A stretch of 64,000 nucleotides of DNA from Synechococcus sp. AG-679-B05 (GCA_003210795.1 QCUJ01000002.1:35359-99358); one strand, 5' to 3'. Positions 22,215-33,487 are shown, counted from the first letter of the stretch. The notes: generated by a model not told the origin, from the sequence alone. Numbers and translations: made by a program.

Positions 22215-22880
22215 ATGCCAGCCCTGAAGATTTGTGGTCTCACCGATCTTGGCCAGGCCCTGGCCATTGCAAAACTCGGTGCTGATGCGATCGGTGTGAT
22301 CGGTGTCCCTGACACACCGAGATACCTGGCTGATGCGCCCCGAAGGGCACTATTTGAATGTTTGGAGCAACAGGCACCGCAATTACAGCGTGTCTGGGTT
22401 GTCGCGAACGCAAACGAGGGCACCATCAGCAAAGGGCTGTCTGGTGTTGGAACACCGACGGTGGTGCAGCTCCATGGCGATGAATCCCCCGAAACCTGCC
22501 TGAACCTGCGTCAAAGACATCCCGAAACCAGGTTTTGGAAAGCTCTGCGGCTTAGAAGTCCCGATCAGCTCCACAGCGTTGAGCCCTACATCGATGCGGT
22601 TCATGCGTTGCTGCTGGATGCCTGGAATCCCGATCAGCTTGGTGGCACGGGGCATCGTCTTCCCCTCGACTGGCTTGCTGAAGCGGATCTCCCCCTGCCT
22701 TGGTGGATAGCGGGGGGCGTGAGCGCGGAATGGATTCCTGAATTAATGACGCAAGTCAAACCTCACGGCTTGGATGCTTCAAGCCGACTGGAAATCCGAC
22801 CAGGCTGGAAGGATCTGAATAAGGTGGCAGCTCTGGTGGAAGCGATCAGGTGCTCAGCAGAGATTCTTGCTGACGGATGA
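22215..22880 (+). CDS. trpF: Phosphoribosylanthranilate isomerase
   Basis: MPALKICGLTDLGQALAIAKLGADAIGVIGV...VVQLHGDES; WIAGGVSAEW near the C-terminus. Confidence 0.93.
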   Translation: MPALKICGLTDLGQALAIAKLGADAIGVIGVPDTPRYLADAPRRALFECLEQQAPQLQRVWVVANANEGTISKGLSGVGTPTVVQLHGDESPETCLNLRQRHPETRFWKALRLRSPDQLHSVEPYIDAVHALLLDAWNPDQLGGTGHRLPLDWLAEADLPLPWWIAGGVSAEWIPELMTQVKPHGLDASSRLEIRPGWKDLNKVAALVEAIRCSAEILADG

Positions 22881-23589
22881 GCTCAAAGAACTCCTGCTTC
22901 AGGCTGGGATCGTGGCGGAAATCACCGCGAACAACGGAGTTGATCATGCTGGTCTGGGGCTCCTTCACGCCCCGCCACTTCATGCAGTAATGCTGAGCCT
23001 TCACGATGATCCCCAAACCCTGAGGCTCGCAGAGCTTTTCAATTTCATCAGCAAGGATCATCACCGCTTCCTCCTGGATGTGGGGTCTCGAAAACACCCA
23101 GTCGGCAACACGGGTGAATTTGGACAATCCGATGACGCGTGAACCAGGTTTGATCCCGATCCAGCAGTTGCCCATGATCGGCACAAAGTGATGTGAGCAA
23201 GCGGAACGCACCGTGATCGGTCCAACGGTGTAGATCTCATCCAGCTTCTTCACGTTGGGGAAACTGGCCACCTTGGGCTGCTGGTGGTAGCGACCTTTAA
23301 ATACCTCCTGGAGGTACATCTTTGCGACGCGCTCAGCCGTCTCATGGGTGTTGTGGTCGTTATCGATATCGATCACAAGGCTGCGCAGCAGCTCGCGAAA
23401 TTTGTCTGCCACCTCGTCCTGAAGCTCAGGCAGCTCTCCGGGTTCGATGAAGTCGGCGATATTGTCGTTTGCCAAAAACGAATGTCCAGATGCAATCAGA
23501 CGTTCTCTGATCCTGGCCGAGACTTTGGGACTCAGTTTTTTGCCGCCGAAGGCAGCACCGGTGGAAACGAAAGGGACGGTGGTGGTCAT
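22846..23589 (-). CDS. folE: GTP cyclohydrolase I
   Basis: VRSACSHHFVPIMGNCWIGIKPGSRVIGLSKFTRVADWVFSRPHIQE. Confidence 0.95.
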   Translation of the reverse strand: MTTTVPFVSTGAAFGGKKLSPKVSARIRERLIASGHSFLANDNIADFIEPGELPELQDEVADKFRELLRSLVIDIDNDHNTHETAERVAKMYLQEVFKGRYHQQPKVASFPNVKKLDEIYTVGPITVRSACSHHFVPIMGNCWIGIKPGSRVIGLSKFTRVADWVFSRPHIQEEAVMILADEIEKLCEPQGLGIIVKAQHYCMKWRGVKEPQTSMINSVVRGDFRHDPSLKQEFFELIRQQESLLST

Positions 23590-23599
23590 AACTGTTCGT

Positions 23600-24307
23600 T
23601 TAAAAGGCGCCGGTGGACGGCATAAGGGTTAAATCTTCAATGACCTGATTGGAGGGTTGTTCCACCAGGTTCACCAGTGCTTCAGCCGCCTGATCAACAG
23701 AAAGCATGGCATGACGATCGAAATCGCTTTGTACGGATTCCGCATCCCACAGCGGAGTGTTGACAGCACCCAGGGTGAGGGTGCAAGCGCGGATTCCGTT
23801 TCCACGCTCCTCTTCTGCAAGACAACGGGTGAAGCTGGCTAGAGCTGCTTTGGTGACGCAGTAGGCCCCCCATTGAGGGAAGGCGTTGCGAGCGGCGTGG
23901 CTGCTGATGTTAATCACCAACCCACCCGCATTTCGCATGGCTGGAACCACTGCAGCGGAGACCTGAAAAACACTTGTCAGGTTGAGCTGCATCAACCATT
24001 GCCAACGGCTCAAGGGCATGCCCAGAAGATCACCGGTGTAAGCAGCGCCGGCGTTGTTGATCAACACCGATGGAGGCTCCCCCTGCTGCAGTAATGCTGC
24101 AACTCCGGGAGCGATCGAGTCGGGATTGGTTAGATCAAGTCGCTGACAAGCAACCTCAACACCAGAACGTCTGCAGGATTGAGCAAGATCCTCCAGCTCA
24201 TCCCCGCTGCGGGCAATCAACATCAGGTTCCAACCCCTGGCTGAAAGCAGCTCAGCGGTTCGTCGTCCGATACCTCGACTCGCGCCTGTAATCAGAGCCG
24301 TTGGCAA
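23600..24307 (-). CDS. SDR-family oxidoreductase
   Basis: TALITGASRGIGRRTAELL...INNAGAAYTG...YCVTKAALASFTR. Confidence 0.88.
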   Translation of the reverse strand: MPTALITGASRGIGRRTAELLSARGWNLMLIARSGDELEDLAQSCRRSGVEVACQRLDLTNPDSIAPGVAALLQQGEPPSVLINNAGAAYTGDLLGMPLSRWQWLMQLNLTSVFQVSAAVVPAMRNAGGLVINISSHAARNAFPQWGAYCVTKAALASFTRCLAEEERGNGIRACTLTLGAVNTPLWDAESVQSDFDRHAMLSVDQAAEALVNLVEQPSNQVIEDLTLMPSTGAF

Positions 24308-24331
24308 GCCTTATTTGCAAACCACAACAGT

Positions 24332-25321
24332 TTAAGCGGCACGCCCTGGAACCTGTGAAGAATCTTCTAGGTAGCGGCCCATTGTTCGGAACTTTTGGTA
24401 ACGAGCGTCACGCAGATCCTGTTCTGAACATTCGAGCAGCTGCGACAGATGTTTTTCTAATGCCGCCTTGAGCGTTTGCCCAGCCTCCAGGGGTGCCCAG
24501 TTGTTACCACCCGCCGGCTCCGGCAACACTTCATCCACCACACCGAGCTCGATCAGATCAGGGCCAGTGATCCGCAGTGCAGCAGCAGCATCCGGAGCCT
24601 TGGCCGCATCGCGCCAGAGAATCGAAGCGCAGGCCTCAGGGCTTGCAACGGTGTAAACGCTGTGCTCGAACATCAACAGGCGGTCCGCCACCCCGATCCC
24701 GAGGGCCCCACCTGAACCGCCCTCACCGATCACAGTGGCAATCACCGGCACTCTCAGCCGGAACATCTCGCGCAGATTCACAGCAATCGCTTCGCCCTGC
24801 CCCTGCTCCTCTGCCTGCAGCCCTGCATAGGCTCCGGGCGTATCGATGAAACTCAGGATCGGAAGACGAAAACGATCGGCATGATCCATCAGCCGCATCG
24901 CCTTTCTGTACCCCCCCGGAGTTGCCATCCCGAAATTGCGAGCCACATTTTCCTTTGTGTCACGCCCCTTCTGATGCCCGATGAGCATCACTGGCTGGTC
25001 ACCAAGGCGTCCAACACCTCCGATCAGGGCCTGATCATCGTTACCGCGGCGATCGCCATGGAGCTCAATCCAGTCCTCACAGAACATCTGGATAAAATCC
25101 AACGTGCTGGGCCGATGGGGGTGCCGAGCAACCTGGATCTTCTGGGCAGGCGTCAGATTCTGAAAAATCTCATGGCGACGTCTTGCCGCCAGTGATTCCA
25201 ACTGATGCAGCTGCTGGGTGACATCAACCTCGGAATCCCTGGCAAGCTGGCGGATCTGCTCGATCTGCTGCTCTAGCTCAACCAGTGGCTTCTCGAATTC
25301 GAGCAGAGGGCGACGGGGCAT
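24332..25321 (-). CDS. accA: Acetyl-CoA carboxylase carboxyltransferase subunit alpha
   Basis: [18 protein letters not shown]...[38 protein letters not shown]. Confidence 0.96.
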   Translation of the reverse strand: MPRRPLLEFEKPLVELEQQIEQIRQLARDSEVDVTQQLHQLESLAARRRHEIFQNLTPAQKIQVARHPHRPSTLDFIQMFCEDWIELHGDRRGNDDQALIGGVGRLGDQPVMLIGHQKGRDTKENVARNFGMATPGGYRKAMRLMDHADRFRLPILSFIDTPGAYAGLQAEEQGQGEAIAVNLREMFRLRVPVIATVIGEGGSGGALGIGVADRLLMFEHSVYTVASPEACASILWRDAAKAPDAAAALRITGPDLIELGVVDEVLPEPAGGNNWAPLEAGQTLKAALEKHLSQLLECSEQDLRDARYQKFRTMGRYLEDSSQVPGRAA

Positions 25322-25331
25322 GACGTGGAAT

Positions 25332-26372
25332 TCAGGCGATGGAGATCTGCAGGGAGGGGCTGATGTTCAACGTGGAAAAACCATGGCGAACCGAGGCTGC
25401 ACCGATGAAATCCATCTTCTCCAGGGTGATGTTGTTGCGACCCCAGCTGAAGTTCGTGTGGCAGCGCTCGAATTCCAGAAGCATCGCTTCTGCGAAGCAG
25501 GCAAACATCTGACGCTGGGGCTTCTCCATCTCGGCGAGCTGCATCATCGTCCAGCCGATGTCACGGCAGAACTCAACGACGCCTCCCTTCAGAACGTGAA
25601 TGCCATTTCCGGCCACCTTGGTGTCCAGGTTTTTGGGATACCCCCCATCAATCATCAGACAGGGCTGGCGAAGGCTTGAGGGTTCGATCTCAAGTGTTTT
25701 GGGCATGCTTGCCACCCAAACCACCACATCGGCTTGAGGCAAAGCTTCCTCAAGGGACAGGATGCGCCCACCACCGAGCTCGGTCTGCAAGTCGAGCAGC
25801 GGTTGCTGACGACGGGCGACCAGGAGCAGTTCACCGACACCCGTGCGCATCGACAGCCAGCGGCATACGGCACTGCCAATGTCTCCGGTGGCACCAACCA
25901 CTGCAACCTTGGCCCTTTTGAGATCAATGCCAAGTGCAGGGGCGTTGTTCTCAACCTGACGCGCGATCACCCAGGCGGTATGGGTATTTCCAGTCGTGAA
26001 CCTCTCCCATTCCAACGTCGTGCTGCGGATCGTTTGGTGCTGGAGCAGGTTGAAATTCTCGAAAATGATCGACGTGAACCCCCCTAGGGCAGTGATGTTG
26101 ATGCCCTTCTTCTGCGCGAGTTCCATTGCATTGAGCACCTTGCGCCGGGCCGTTTTGAACCGTCCCAACATCTCCGGCACGAAGCAGGAGTCGATATAGG
26201 CGCCCTTGATTGTTGGTCCCGCAGGGCTGGTGATCTCGACATGCTCCACAAGCTGAGGTGGCGCGCTGCACCAGACATCCAGATCACCGTCTGCGATGTG
26301 GTCAAAGCCCAGTTCCAACGCCTTGCGACGGGCAGCATCGAAACTCGTTGAGTGCCCGATCAGACCAAACAT
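25332..26372 (-). CDS. aar: Long-chain acyl-[acyl-carrier-protein] reductase (alkane pathway)
   Basis: [35 protein letters not shown]...[17 protein letters not shown]; adjacent to ado. Confidence 0.95.
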   Translation of the reverse strand: MFGLIGHSTSFDAARRKALELGFDHIADGDLDVWCSAPPQLVEHVEITSPAGPTIKGAYIDSCFVPEMLGRFKTARRKVLNAMELAQKKGINITALGGFTSIIFENFNLLQHQTIRSTTLEWERFTTGNTHTAWVIARQVENNAPALGIDLKRAKVAVVGATGDIGSAVCRWLSMRTGVGELLLVARRQQPLLDLQTELGGGRILSLEEALPQADVVVWVASMPKTLEIEPSSLRQPCLMIDGGYPKNLDTKVAGNGIHVLKGGVVEFCRDIGWTMMQLAEMEKPQRQMFACFAEAMLLEFERCHTNFSWGRNNITLEKMDFIGAASVRHGFSTLNISPSLQISIA

Positions 26373-26400
26373 TTAGCGCTTGTAAATCACCATGGGGGCA

Positions 26401-26446
26401 ACCCCGCCTGTCCATGCTCCCACGCGGGAGATTCTGGACAGGGGGT
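26401..26446. promoter_or_regulatory. Long hairpin between ado and aar
   Basis: ACCCCgCCTGTCCA ... TGGACAGGGGGT arms with inner CTCCC/GGGAG pair. Confidence 0.6.
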
Positions 26447-26485
26447 GACTCTGATCAAACCGGCTCAAACGCCTCAGATTTTTGC

Positions 26486-27205
26486 TCAGCCCGCCAGAGC
26501 TGCAGCTGCCATCCGAGCCTTTTCGCGCGACGTGAAACCAATTTCGTCGAGTGCTTCCTGATAGGCGATGAGGAAATCTTCGATCAGGTCTTCTTTTTCC
26601 ATGTGGAGTACAGCCGCATCAGAAGCGACTTGTTCCAGCATCGAGCGAATGAGGGGCAGATTGGCCTTATTGGCCTGGAAGAGTTCTTCCTTGCTGGATT
26701 CGAAATTGGCCTTGAGCCACTCCTGCCCGTAGTTCAGGTGGAGGTATTCATCCTTCACCACACCCTCAGTGATCTTGCGGGCAAATGGGTCTGAGACAGG
26801 AATGTAGATGTGATAAGCCGAGATCGCGAAGGCTTCGATGAGAAGGGCCTGGATCAGCAGACAAGTGACAACCTTGCCTTCTTGCAAGGCCGTCTGGAAA
26901 TTGCCGTGAAGAGGGCCGAAGAAATCTTTGGCGAAGGGCATATCCGCCTGGACGCCCAGATTGCGTCCACACGAGGTAAATCCCTTCGCGTGTTTCATCT
27001 CCATGCGAGCAAGCTTGGCCAGCTCATCCTTGTGCTCAGGGATCAGAGTTCCCAGAGAGATGTAGTTGTCATGGGCTTCGATTTCGCCCTCGATAACGAT
27101 CGCATTGATTCGGCTGTAAGCGTCTTTGTACGCATCTGTGGTGAAATCCGGCAGCGCGTCCATGCCCTCCACCGCCGTTGCCTCAGGTGCATTGAGGGTC
27201 GTCAT
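26486..27205 (-). CDS. ado: Aldehyde deformylating oxygenase (alkane synthesis)
   Basis: [83 protein letters not shown]; ferritin-like di-iron. Confidence 0.96.
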   Translation of the reverse strand: MTTLNAPEATAVEGMDALPDFTTDAYKDAYSRINAIVIEGEIEAHDNYISLGTLIPEHKDELAKLARMEMKHAKGFTSCGRNLGVQADMPFAKDFFGPLHGNFQTALQEGKVVTCLLIQALLIEAFAISAYHIYIPVSDPFARKITEGVVKDEYLHLNYGQEWLKANFESSKEELFQANKANLPLIRSMLEQVASDAAVLHMEKEDLIEDFLIAYQEALDEIGFTSREKARMAAAALAG

Positions 27206-27281
27206 AGGACGTGGTCCACCACTTTCAGTGGGACAGAGAATAACCAGCCTTGCTTCTCTCGTGAACGATGGGGTTCTCAGT

Positions 27282-28118
27282 TCAGGACCCGGACGACCCC
27301 AAGGCTGCTCCTGAACGCGGTGGCCAATCGCTGTCCACAAGGCTCTGCAGCATCTGGATCCAGTGCCGAATCAGCAGCGTCTCAAGGGCAGCGCCGAGCT
27401 CTTCTGACGCACCACGACTGTTACCGATGACACCACTGGATGAAACATCGGACGTGAGCCAGGCACATGGCGCAGCACCTTCAAGACTCCATCCTGGCGG
27501 GGCTTGATGCGATGGGAAGGACGTCTTGAGGCCATCGGCGGGCCGAGATTCACTCACCAGTGAAGGGGCCAGACGCAGCATCAATGACGTTTCCGCCAGA
27601 CCCGCATGCAATCCATCGGAGAGTTCCGGCTCGGCGATCAGCGACGTCAGACCCTCCACCCCACTCCAGAGGAAACAGGGAAGCACCGACAGAGATGGAC
27701 AACGCTTGCGCAACTCACGAGCAGCCACCTGAAGAAGAGCGATCTGTCCGCCATGGGCGTTGAACAAGACCAATCGCTTCCAGCCCATGGCAGCAAGCTG
27801 CTCACCCAGCTCCACCACCATGGAAATCAACAATCTGGACGAAAAGCTGAGGGTGCCCGAGAAACCAACATGCTCAGGGGAGAAACCGATAGCCTGAACT
27901 GGCAGTCGCCAGATGGGGGACTCAGGTGGCAGCTTTTCCAGGACTGCATCCAGCAATCGATCGGCAAACAACGCATCGGTGGCGAGTGGCAGATGCGTAC
28001 CGTGCTGTTCACATGCGCCGAAGGGCCAGACAAGCGTGGCTCGATCGATCGCAACGGCCTGCTCCACCTGCGGCCAGCTCAGCTCATTAAAACAACGGCG
28101 AGTGGAATCCAACGGCAT
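27282..28118 (-). CDS. Creatininase-family protein
   Basis: [43 protein letters not shown]...[17 protein letters not shown]...LFNAHGGQ. Confidence 0.85.
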   Translation of the reverse strand: MPLDSTRRCFNELSWPQVEQAVAIDRATLVWPFGACEQHGTHLPLATDALFADRLLDAVLEKLPPESPIWRLPVQAIGFSPEHVGFSGTLSFSSRLLISMVVELGEQLAAMGWKRLVLFNAHGGQIALLQVAARELRKRCPSLSVLPCFLWSGVEGLTSLIAEPELSDGLHAGLAETSLMLRLAPSLVSESRPADGLKTSFPSHQAPPGWSLEGAAPCAWLTSDVSSSGVIGNSRGASEELGAALETLLIRHWIQMLQSLVDSDWPPRSGAALGSSGS

Positions 28119-28180
28119 GCTTAGAGCTGATCGAAACCCGTCTCTGGCTGTCAGAATGACCGATCGATGACCCCTGGTCC

Positions 28181-29416
28181 ATGGCCGCAGCAGGCAGTCC
28201 GCAGCCCAATCGCCCCAAACCCGCGCGACCGGCATCACAACAGCCGCTGCAGGTGATGAAAATCAATCGCCGGGAGGAGCAGGAAACTCTCGAACGAGAA
28301 GCTGCCGAAGCGCGAGCGGCCGCAGAAGCTGCCGCCGAAAAAGCCCGGCTATTAGAAGAACGGGCGGGTTTGACAGGGCCACCGAAATCCCGTCCGGGCG
28401 AGGCCGCATCCAGTGATGACGATCGGTTCGACATGGGTGCCATTGAAGGCATGACCATGGCCGATCTTCTGGGATCACCCGATGACAAACCTCAACGGAC
28501 TGAACCCACCCAGAGCCGCAGCGTCGACGATTTCGATTTCGACGAGGAGGCGTTCCTCGCCGCCCTGGATGCCAACGCTCCTGTGGGGACCACAGGTGAG
28601 GTGATCCAGGGGACTGTGATTGCACTCGAAAGCGATGGTATTTACGTCGATATCGGTGGCAAAGCTCCTGGCTTCATGCCCAAGAGCGAAGCCGGCCTTG
28701 GTGTCGTCACCAACATGCGGGAGCGCTTCCCCAAGGGGCAGAAGGTGGACGTGCTGGTGACACGGGAGCAGAACGCCGATGGCATGGTCACCATCAGCTG
28801 TCGTGCCCTTGAGCTGCGCAAAAGCTGGGACAAGGTGAAACAGCTCGAGAAAGACGGCAAAGTTGTTCAGGTAATCATCAGCGGTTTCAACCGTGGTGGG
28901 GTGACTTGTGATCTGGAGGGCCTCCGAGGCTTCATCCCCCGATCCCAGCTTCAACAGGGCGAAAATCACCAGGAGCTTGTGGGTAAGACCGTCGGCGTAG
29001 CCTTTCTCGAGGTCAATTCCGAAACCCGGAAGTTGGTTCTGTCTGAAAAGCGGGCTGCCGTTGCGGCCCGCTTCCAGGATCTGGAAGTTGGTCAGTTGGT
29101 TGAAGGCCAAGTGGCAGCCGTCAAGCCCTACGGCCTGTTCATCGATCTAGGCGGGATCAGCGGACTTCTGCATCAATCGGCCATCACCAATGGCAGCCTT
29201 CGTTCCATTCGGGAAGTGTTCGACGAAGGCGAGCGTGTTCAGGCTCTGATCACTGAGCTGGATCCTGGCCGCGGCCGCATCGGTCTGAACACCGCACTCC
29301 TGGAAGGACCTCCCGGCGAACTGCTGGCGGAAAAATCCAAAGTGATGTCTGAAGCAGCAGACCGGGCCAAGCGGGCCCAGAGCGTCCTCAAGCAGCAGGA
29401 ACAGGACGCCGGATGA
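28181..29416 (+). CDS. Ribosomal protein S1-like protein with three S1 domains
   Basis: GEVIQGTVIALESDGIYVDIGGKAPGFMPKSE...VAAVKPYGLFIDLGGISGLLHQS; acidic/Ala-rich N-terminal region. Confidence 0.85.
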   Translation: MAAAGSPQPNRPKPARPASQQPLQVMKINRREEQETLEREAAEARAAAEAAAEKARLLEERAGLTGPPKSRPGEAASSDDDRFDMGAIEGMTMADLLGSPDDKPQRTEPTQSRSVDDFDFDEEAFLAALDANAPVGTTGEVIQGTVIALESDGIYVDIGGKAPGFMPKSEAGLGVVTNMRERFPKGQKVDVLVTREQNADGMVTISCRALELRKSWDKVKQLEKDGKVVQVIISGFNRGGVTCDLEGLRGFIPRSQLQQGENHQELVGKTVGVAFLEVNSETRKLVLSEKRAAVAARFQDLEVGQLVEGQVAAVKPYGLFIDLGGISGLLHQSAITNGSLRSIREVFDEGERVQALITELDPGRGRIGLNTALLEGPPGELLAEKSKVMSEAADRAKRAQSVLKQQEQDAG

Positions 29417-30309
29417 CAACCGCCGCAGCCAACTCGGCAGCATCTCTTGGAACGGACTGGGAGCTCGACTTCTACTCAAGACCGATCCTTGAATCCGATG
29501 GCCGCAAACGCTGGGAACTGCTGATCACAGCCACCCCGAATGCCGAGGCCCCCGAGGAACCGTTTCGCTTCGCCAAACGCTGTCCCTCCAGCGATGTCAA
29601 CTCCCTCTGGTTGTCTTCTGCCCTAAAGGAAGCGCGCAAAGCAGCCCTCGAATCTGGGTTGGTGGCGCCACGGCGACTGCGCTGCTGGCGAAGCTCGATG
29701 CGAACGATGGTCCAGCGGGCTGCCGCAGAGCTTGATCTTGAAATGATCTCCAGTCGCCGTACCTACGCACTTCTGGACTGGTTGCAGCAGCGGGAGCAAG
29801 AGGTGTACCCCCAGGAGGAGGGCTTCATGGCCGGGCCTCTGGCCCCACCTCCTGCATCGGTGACCACTCCAGCGGTTCCGCTGCCGGAAGAAGTTCAGGG
29901 CGATGCCTGGTCCTGGGCTGCCCTGCCCGCGCAACTGCTGAGAGAAGCCAGTGAATGGCCGATGGGGTTCAGTGGTCTGTTGCCGCTTCCCGATGCGGTT
30001 GAAGACAACCAGCCTGTACCGGGATTACGGCTGTTCAGCAACAGCCGGGCCCTGGCCATGGCTGGATGGCTAGGGGGACTTGAACCCGTTCGTCTTCTAG
30101 TGGAGGGTCGTCAGCTGGTGCTGGAGGCCGGTCAGGACGACCGATGGCTGGTGAGCGACCTTGATGCCAAGGCTGCGGAAGCGATTTCAAACGCCCTGGC
30201 TGAATCCAAGGAGATCGGCAAAGGGCTGCAATTCATTGCCATTCAGGCCAGCCCGGAGGAACAGGCCTTCGCCGGATTCTGGATGATGCGTGACATCGCC
30301 ACACTGTGA
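29413..30309 (+). CDS. Tab2/Atab2-family (DUF1092) RNA-binding protein
   Basis: TDWELDFYSRPILESDGRKRWELLIT...FWMMRDIATL. Confidence 0.78.
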   Translation: MTTAAANSAASLGTDWELDFYSRPILESDGRKRWELLITATPNAEAPEEPFRFAKRCPSSDVNSLWLSSALKEARKAALESGLVAPRRLRCWRSSMRTMVQRAAAELDLEMISSRRTYALLDWLQQREQEVYPQEEGFMAGPLAPPPASVTTPAVPLPEEVQGDAWSWAALPAQLLREASEWPMGFSGLLPLPDAVEDNQPVPGLRLFSNSRALAMAGWLGGLEPVRLLVEGRQLVLEAGQDDRWLVSDLDAKAAEAISNALAESKEIGKGLQFIAIQASPEEQAFAGFWMMRDIATL

Positions 30310-31151
30310 ATGAAGCGGCTCGAGCAGAGACGGGGCCAGGCCCTTTCGATCGACCGGACGGTCGGTTCAACGTGCTGGACGGTTGGACCTGGATCGGCTG
30401 CTACGGCGGCTATTACCTCCAGGCAGACGCACTCGCCCAACATGGCTTCGAGCATGGTTTCTTCACCCGCCTCTGGCGCGGACGGGATCCTGAGGAACTG
30501 TCGGGGTATATCAGCGTCAGCACCAGTGTTCATCGGCCGCAGCAGATTCACAGCGGCATCGTTCTCGAGGCGAACCAGGCCCGCAGCGCCCCCTGGCCTG
30601 AAGCAGACGGCCTTGTCAGCGACCGAGGTGGCCAAAGCCTGTGGGTGTGCGGCGCAGATTGCACTCCGGTGCTGATCGCCGATCCCACGACCGGTCACAC
30701 CGCGGCCTGCCACGCCGGATGGAGAGGTGTCGCAGCCCGCATCCTTCCTACGGCGGTGGACCACCTGGAAGCACGGGGAGCCAGCAGAGATGATCTTGTT
30801 GTGGCCCTTGGTCCAGCAGTCAGTGGGGCTCGCTATCAAGTTGGCGATGACGTTGTCACGGCCATTGCAGCCAGCATCGGCTTGGTATCCAATGGGCGCA
30901 CTGCTCTTGTAGAGGCTAGAGCTGTTCAGGTCGATCCCGAGCCCGGTCGCTACCGATTCGATCTGCGCTTGGCGACCGTTCTTCAACTCGAGCATGCAGG
31001 TTTGAACCTGGAAAAGATCAGCAGCTGCCCGCTCTGCACAGCGAGTGAACCTGAACTGTTCCACTCCTGGCGCCGGGACCAGGTCAAGGCTGTGCAGTGG
31101 AGCGGCATCGTTAGTCAGGCCGAGGATTCCGGAGAGAGCTTGAGAAGCTGA
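30306..31151 (+). CDS. pgeF: Polyphenol oxidase / YfiH-type laccase-domain protein (PgeF family)
   Basis: DCTPVLIADPTTGHTAACHAGWRGVAARILPTAV...LGPAVSGARYQVGDDV...CTASEPELFHSWRRD. Confidence 0.85.
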   Translation: MNEAARAETGPGPFDRPDGRFNVLDGWTWIGCYGGYYLQADALAQHGFEHGFFTRLWRGRDPEELSGYISVSTSVHRPQQIHSGIVLEANQARSAPWPEADGLVSDRGGQSLWVCGADCTPVLIADPTTGHTAACHAGWRGVAARILPTAVDHLEARGASRDDLVVALGPAVSGARYQVGDDVVTAIAASIGLVSNGRTALVEARAVQVDPEPGRYRFDLRLATVLQLEHAGLNLEKISSCPLCTASEPELFHSWRRDQVKAVQWSGIVSQAEDSGESLRS

Positions 31152-32788
31152 CGCGCCATCGCCTCCGCCGCACGAATACCGTCGATTCCTGCCGAAAAAA
31201 TGCCTCCGGCATAGCCGGCCCCTTCACCTGCAGGAATCAATCCCGCCGTATTCAGCGATTCCATTCGATCGTCACGCGGAATACGCACCGGTGAGGATGT
31301 GCGGGTTTCCACGCCGGTCAGGACCGCGTCGGGATGGTCATAACCCTTGAGTCGAAGCGCAAACGCTGGTATTGCCTCCCGTATTGCGGCAATGATCGGT
31401 TCTGGCAAAGCCGTCTCAAGATCCGCGGGGGTGGTCCCAGGCTGATAGGACGCCGCGATCGCACCGAGTTCCTGGGACGGCCGCCCCGCCACAAAATCCT
31501 CTAACCGTTGCGCTGGGGCGGCATAGGTGCCTCCACCCAGCTGGAAGGCTCTGGCCTCAAGATCCCTCTGCAGAGCGACACCGGCGAGGGGATCCCCTGG
31601 ATGACGGGCATAGGGGGCCAGATCCTCGGGCTCGAGATTCACAACCAGACCGCTGTTGGCGTTGCGCTCATTGCGGGAGTGTTGGCTCATGCCGTTGGTC
31701 ACAACGCGGCCCTCCTCCGACGTCGCACCGACAACAAAGCCACCAGGACACATGCAGAAGCTGTAAACGCAGCGACCATTCCCGGCATGGTGAACAAGTT
31801 TGTATTCAGCGGCTCCCAGTCGGGGATGCCCAGCCTGTTTCCCCCAGCGGGCATGGTCGATCAGCCGTTGAGGATGCTCGATCCGCAGCCCCACTGAAAA
31901 AGGTTTGGACTCAAGCGCAACGCCCACCTGCTCCAGCATGGTGAAGCAGTCGCGAGCGGAATGACCAGGGGCCAGCACCACATGCCGCGTCGGCAGAATG
32001 GTCCCGTCCGCCAGCTCCAGTCCGACCAGTTGCCAGGGTTTAGCGGCTGCCGAAGAAGGTGCCAGTTGCAGACGCACCACTCGGCTGCCAAAGCGCACCT
32101 CGCCGCCGAGTTCTTCGATCCGCGCCCGAAGGCCGCGCACAACCGTTGCAAGTTTGAACGTGCCGATGTGGGGATGGTGGCGGGTCAGAATCTCGGCATT
32201 GGCTCCGCATCCCACGAGCTCTTCCAGCACCTTGCGGCCGTAGTGCTCAGGATCACTCACCTGGCTGTAAAGCTTGCCATCGGAGAACGTGCCAGCTCCT
32301 CCTTCTCCGAACTGAGCATTGGATTCAGGATCGAGGTCCCGCTGCCCTCGCCAGAAGGCGAAGGTCTGACGGGTGCGTTCCTTAACCGACTGGCCTCGCT
32401 CCAGCAGTAGGGGGCGAAAGCCCATCTGCGCAAGCAAAAGAGCCGCGAAATAGCCACAGGGGCCAGCTCCGACCACCACGGGTTGTAATTCAGGACGCGG
32501 TGGAAACCCTGCCGGGGCATGACCCACGGATCGGTAACGCGTGTCAGGAGCGGGGCAAACCTTGGGATTGCGAGCATGCTTCCGGCGAAGGGCAGCCTCT
32601 CCCTTCACACGCACATCCATGCTGTAAATCAGCTGAATGCGATCACGCCGACGTGCATCCACACTGCGCTTCACAAGGTGCTGCTCCAGCAGATGGTCAG
32701 GCGGGATTCGCAACTGACGCAGCAGAGCCTGGTTCAAGTCGTCATCGGTGTGATCCAGCGGCAGCCGCAGTTCATTCAGTCGCAGCAT
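31115..32788 (-). CDS. FAD-dependent NAD(P)/FAD oxidoreductase (COG2509-like)
   Basis: PVVVGAGPCGYFAALLLAQMGFRPLLLERGQSVKERT...VYSFCMCPGGFVVGATSEEGRVVTNGMS...GLIPAGEGAGYAGGIFSAGIDG. Confidence 0.85.
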   Translation of the reverse strand: MLRLNELRLPLDHTDDDLNQALLRQLRIPPDHLLEQHLVKRSVDARRRDRIQLIYSMDVRVKGEAALRRKHARNPKVCPAPDTRYRSVGHAPAGFPPRPELQPVVVGAGPCGYFAALLLAQMGFRPLLLERGQSVKERTRQTFAFWRGQRDLDPESNAQFGEGGAGTFSDGKLYSQVSDPEHYGRKVLEELVGCGANAEILTRHHPHIGTFKLATVVRGLRARIEELGGEVRFGSRVVRLQLAPSSAAAKPWQLVGLELADGTILPTRHVVLAPGHSARDCFTMLEQVGVALESKPFSVGLRIEHPQRLIDHARWGKQAGHPRLGAAEYKLVHHAGNGRCVYSFCMCPGGFVVGATSEEGRVVTNGMSQHSRNERNANSGLVVNLEPEDLAPYARHPGDPLAGVALQRDLEARAFQLGGGTYAAPAQRLEDFVAGRPSQELGAIAASYQPGTTPADLETALPEPIIAAIREAIPAFALRLKGYDHPDAVLTGVETRTSSPVRIPRDDRMESLNTAGLIPAGEGAGYAGGIFSAGIDGIRAAEAMARQLLKLSPESSA

Positions 32789-32915
32789 CAGTGCGGTTCA
32801 GCCCAGCCACCATTCGATCAGACGAACCACTCGGAGGAGAAGTCGCTTGCCCAAGTCACCAGCTGTGAGAGGTGATCAGGAGCATCTGAGCAACGGGAGT
32901 AACCCTGGTCCGTAA

Positions 32916-33158
32916 TTAAGGCGTTTTCTCGCTCCTGTCTGAATCCGTCTGAGCCGATTCATTGCTGAGCCACTGGGCTCCCAGCCCGGCCAACAGAAGG
33001 GCCACCCCGATAGAGGCTGCCAGACCTCGATTATCAGCGGCAGCCCCTTGCCCCCAGATCGCTGTGGCCAGAAAAGCCCCACCAAGGAGCAGGCATGGAA
33101 CCAACACAATCCCCTTGGCGAAGCGATTGTCAGCCATCAAGACAACTCCGACTGACAA
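32916..33158 (-). CDS. Small hypothetical membrane protein
   Basis: 80 aa with two hydrophobic segments (GIVLVPCLLLGGAFLATAIWG; IGVALLLAGLGAQWL). Confidence 0.5.
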   Translation of the reverse strand: MSVGVVLMADNRFAKGIVLVPCLLLGGAFLATAIWGQGAAADNRGLAASIGVALLLAGLGAQWLSNESAQTDSDRSEKTP

Positions 33159-33487
33159 CTGTCGGTGGCTAGGGATGCTGCCACCAAACCAGCACTGAGG
33201 TCAGTCGGTTCACCCAGGGGGGTCACCCTGGCCAGCAGCTGTCCATCCCGGGAACCAACCGGACGCAAATTGACCCGACGGCGCCGAGGCAATTGATCCC
33301 TCAGCCACCTCACCGCATCGGCTTCATCAGCCGGATCCACAGCTGCGCAGGCCAGTTCAATGGTGTAGGTGCGATTGCGATCCCCCACCTGGAGCAGGGA
33401 GCTGGAGCGGACCTGAAGCACTTCTGCAGCGCTGACTGGCGCTGCGAGCAACAGCAGAGATAAACCGATCAGAAGTGCACGGATCAC
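33137..33487 (-). CDS. Small secreted nuclease-like (SNase-domain-like) protein
   Basis: Signal peptide MIRALLIGLSLLLLAAPVSA then VGDRNRTYTIELACAAV..WLRDQLPRRRRVNLRPVGSRDGQLLARV. Confidence 0.55.
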   Translation of the reverse strand: MIRALLIGLSLLLLAAPVSAAEVLQVRSSSLLQVGDRNRTYTIELACAAVDPADEADAVRWLRDQLPRRRRVNLRPVGSRDGQLLARVTPLGEPTDLSAGLVAASLATDSCQSELS

